Part shown: in pieces, positions 63,361 through 64,000 of the stretch | How positions within the stretch are numbered: the first letter of the stretch is position 1 | Layout of the letters: every line of letters starts with the position of its first letter | Source of the DNA: Cardiocondyla obscurior | Taxonomy: Eukaryota > Arthropoda > Insecta > Hymenoptera > Formicidae | Reading direction: 5' to 3' | NCBI RefSeq assembly: GCF_019399895.1 | Contig: NC_091865.1 | Span: 3,601,001-3,665,000 of the forward strand | DNA length: 64,000 bases | Translations under genes and position numbers: made by a program | The notes under the pieces: generated by a model | Told to the model about the DNA's origin: nothing | Databases searched by the model: none | Seen by the model: the letters and a program-made list of their open reading frames with translations, nothing else

Positions 63361-64000
63361 CGGGCTCGTTTTACACAAAGTCAAAGAAATATTTAAAATA
63401 TTTTACTTAAATTAAATTTCAACAATGTTTTTATAATTGTTAAATGTTAATCCTTTCTTTTTTTTTTTAAGTACTACAAAAATAGTATGCTCGTCATTGA
63501 TGTTAGAATAAACTAATTTAGTGCAACCAAAGCTGAAAATTAAAAATGTAGGTAATTAAAATAAAAATATAATAAATTTTTAGTTGATTAAAGCTATATT
63601 AACATTAAAATAAAAATATTAAAAGTTGACAAATTAATAATTGAGAATATTTCTGAAATTAATTAGATATATTTTTCTCTTCTATTTGTAATTATTTGCA
63701 TTACGTAAAAAATATTTAAATATGTTTAAACATTTATGTATTAAAATACCTCGCAAAGTAAATAGATACAGCTGAATATAAAGTACGTATATGACTACGA
63801 AATTTACTCAAGTTTTACTAGCAAATCATTTGTCTGACTGCATTCTGTCCGTTACTACTTGGTACCGGCTCGTATCCTACTACCACGTGGCGATGCCCGC
63901 GTGCCAGGGAGTTATTGAACGTTGACCGGTTGCGTCGCCCGGACAATGGGCAAGGATATTTCACTGAATCTACTTCGAAAACTCGATACTGAGAATACGT
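63361..64000. other. AT-rich non-coding stretch
   Basis: AT-rich to about 63830, then a more GC-balanced end. I see nothing in it beyond a T run near 63460. Confidence 0.6.

Overview
The window looks like nuclear genomic DNA from an insect, most likely a hymenopteran such as an ant. AT-rich stretches alternate with short CpG-dense islands, CpG is not depleted overall, and homopolymer tracts, GA/CT microsatellites and purine-rich patches are frequent. This assignment rests on composition alone, because no gene could be used to place it.

I found no protein-coding gene, rRNA or intact tRNA that I can support. The reading frames present (longest about 150-173 codons) either run through low-complexity GA/CT sequence or occur at about the length expected by chance in 64 kb at this composition. 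None has a domain or motif I recognise. The window is best read as intergenic sequence or a very long intron, possibly holding regulatory elements, old mobile-element debris and a few short exons that cannot be proven from sequence.

Layout: (1) 1-9.5 kb is AT-rich with CpG islands at about 2.03-2.31 kb and 5.35-5.77 kb. (2) 9.5-18.9 kb is mixed, with CpG-rich blocks near 9.54-10.34 and 13.14-13.74 kb, a tandem ETS-like site near 12.0 kb, and four TAATTA sites clustered at 17.37-17.49 kb. (3) 19.1-21.7 kb is the most structured part. It holds a roughly 327-bp imperfect inverted repeat (19620-19946) and four diverged copies of one motif family (A, B, C, D). Copies C and D carry a small hairpin whose loop is unchanged and whose stem differs by pairing-preserving substitutions. 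(4) 21.7-32.1 kb is mixed, with islands at 24.4-25.0 and 30.2-30.9 kb. (5) 32.1-33.4 kb has a degenerate tRNA-like element, a purine-rich block next to a pyrimidine-rich block, and a second foldback element (33171-33394). (6) 33.4-54 kb is mostly AT-rich, with small dispersed repeats near 40.5 and 47.0 kb, a 30-bp alternating purine-pyrimidine tract at 38.76 kb, and another purine-then-pyrimidine pair at 45.9-46.6 kb. (7) 54-64 kb contains a possible 27-nt micro-exon (54258-54284), a POU/octamer-like site at 58.17 kb, a roughly 160-bp CT microsatellite (59461-59624) and CpG-rich blocks at 62.2-62.6 and 62.86-63.36 kb.

The best candidate for something undescribed is the 19.1-21.7 kb cluster. 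Everything here was read by eye, so identities and folds are estimates and would need alignment and folding software to confirm.
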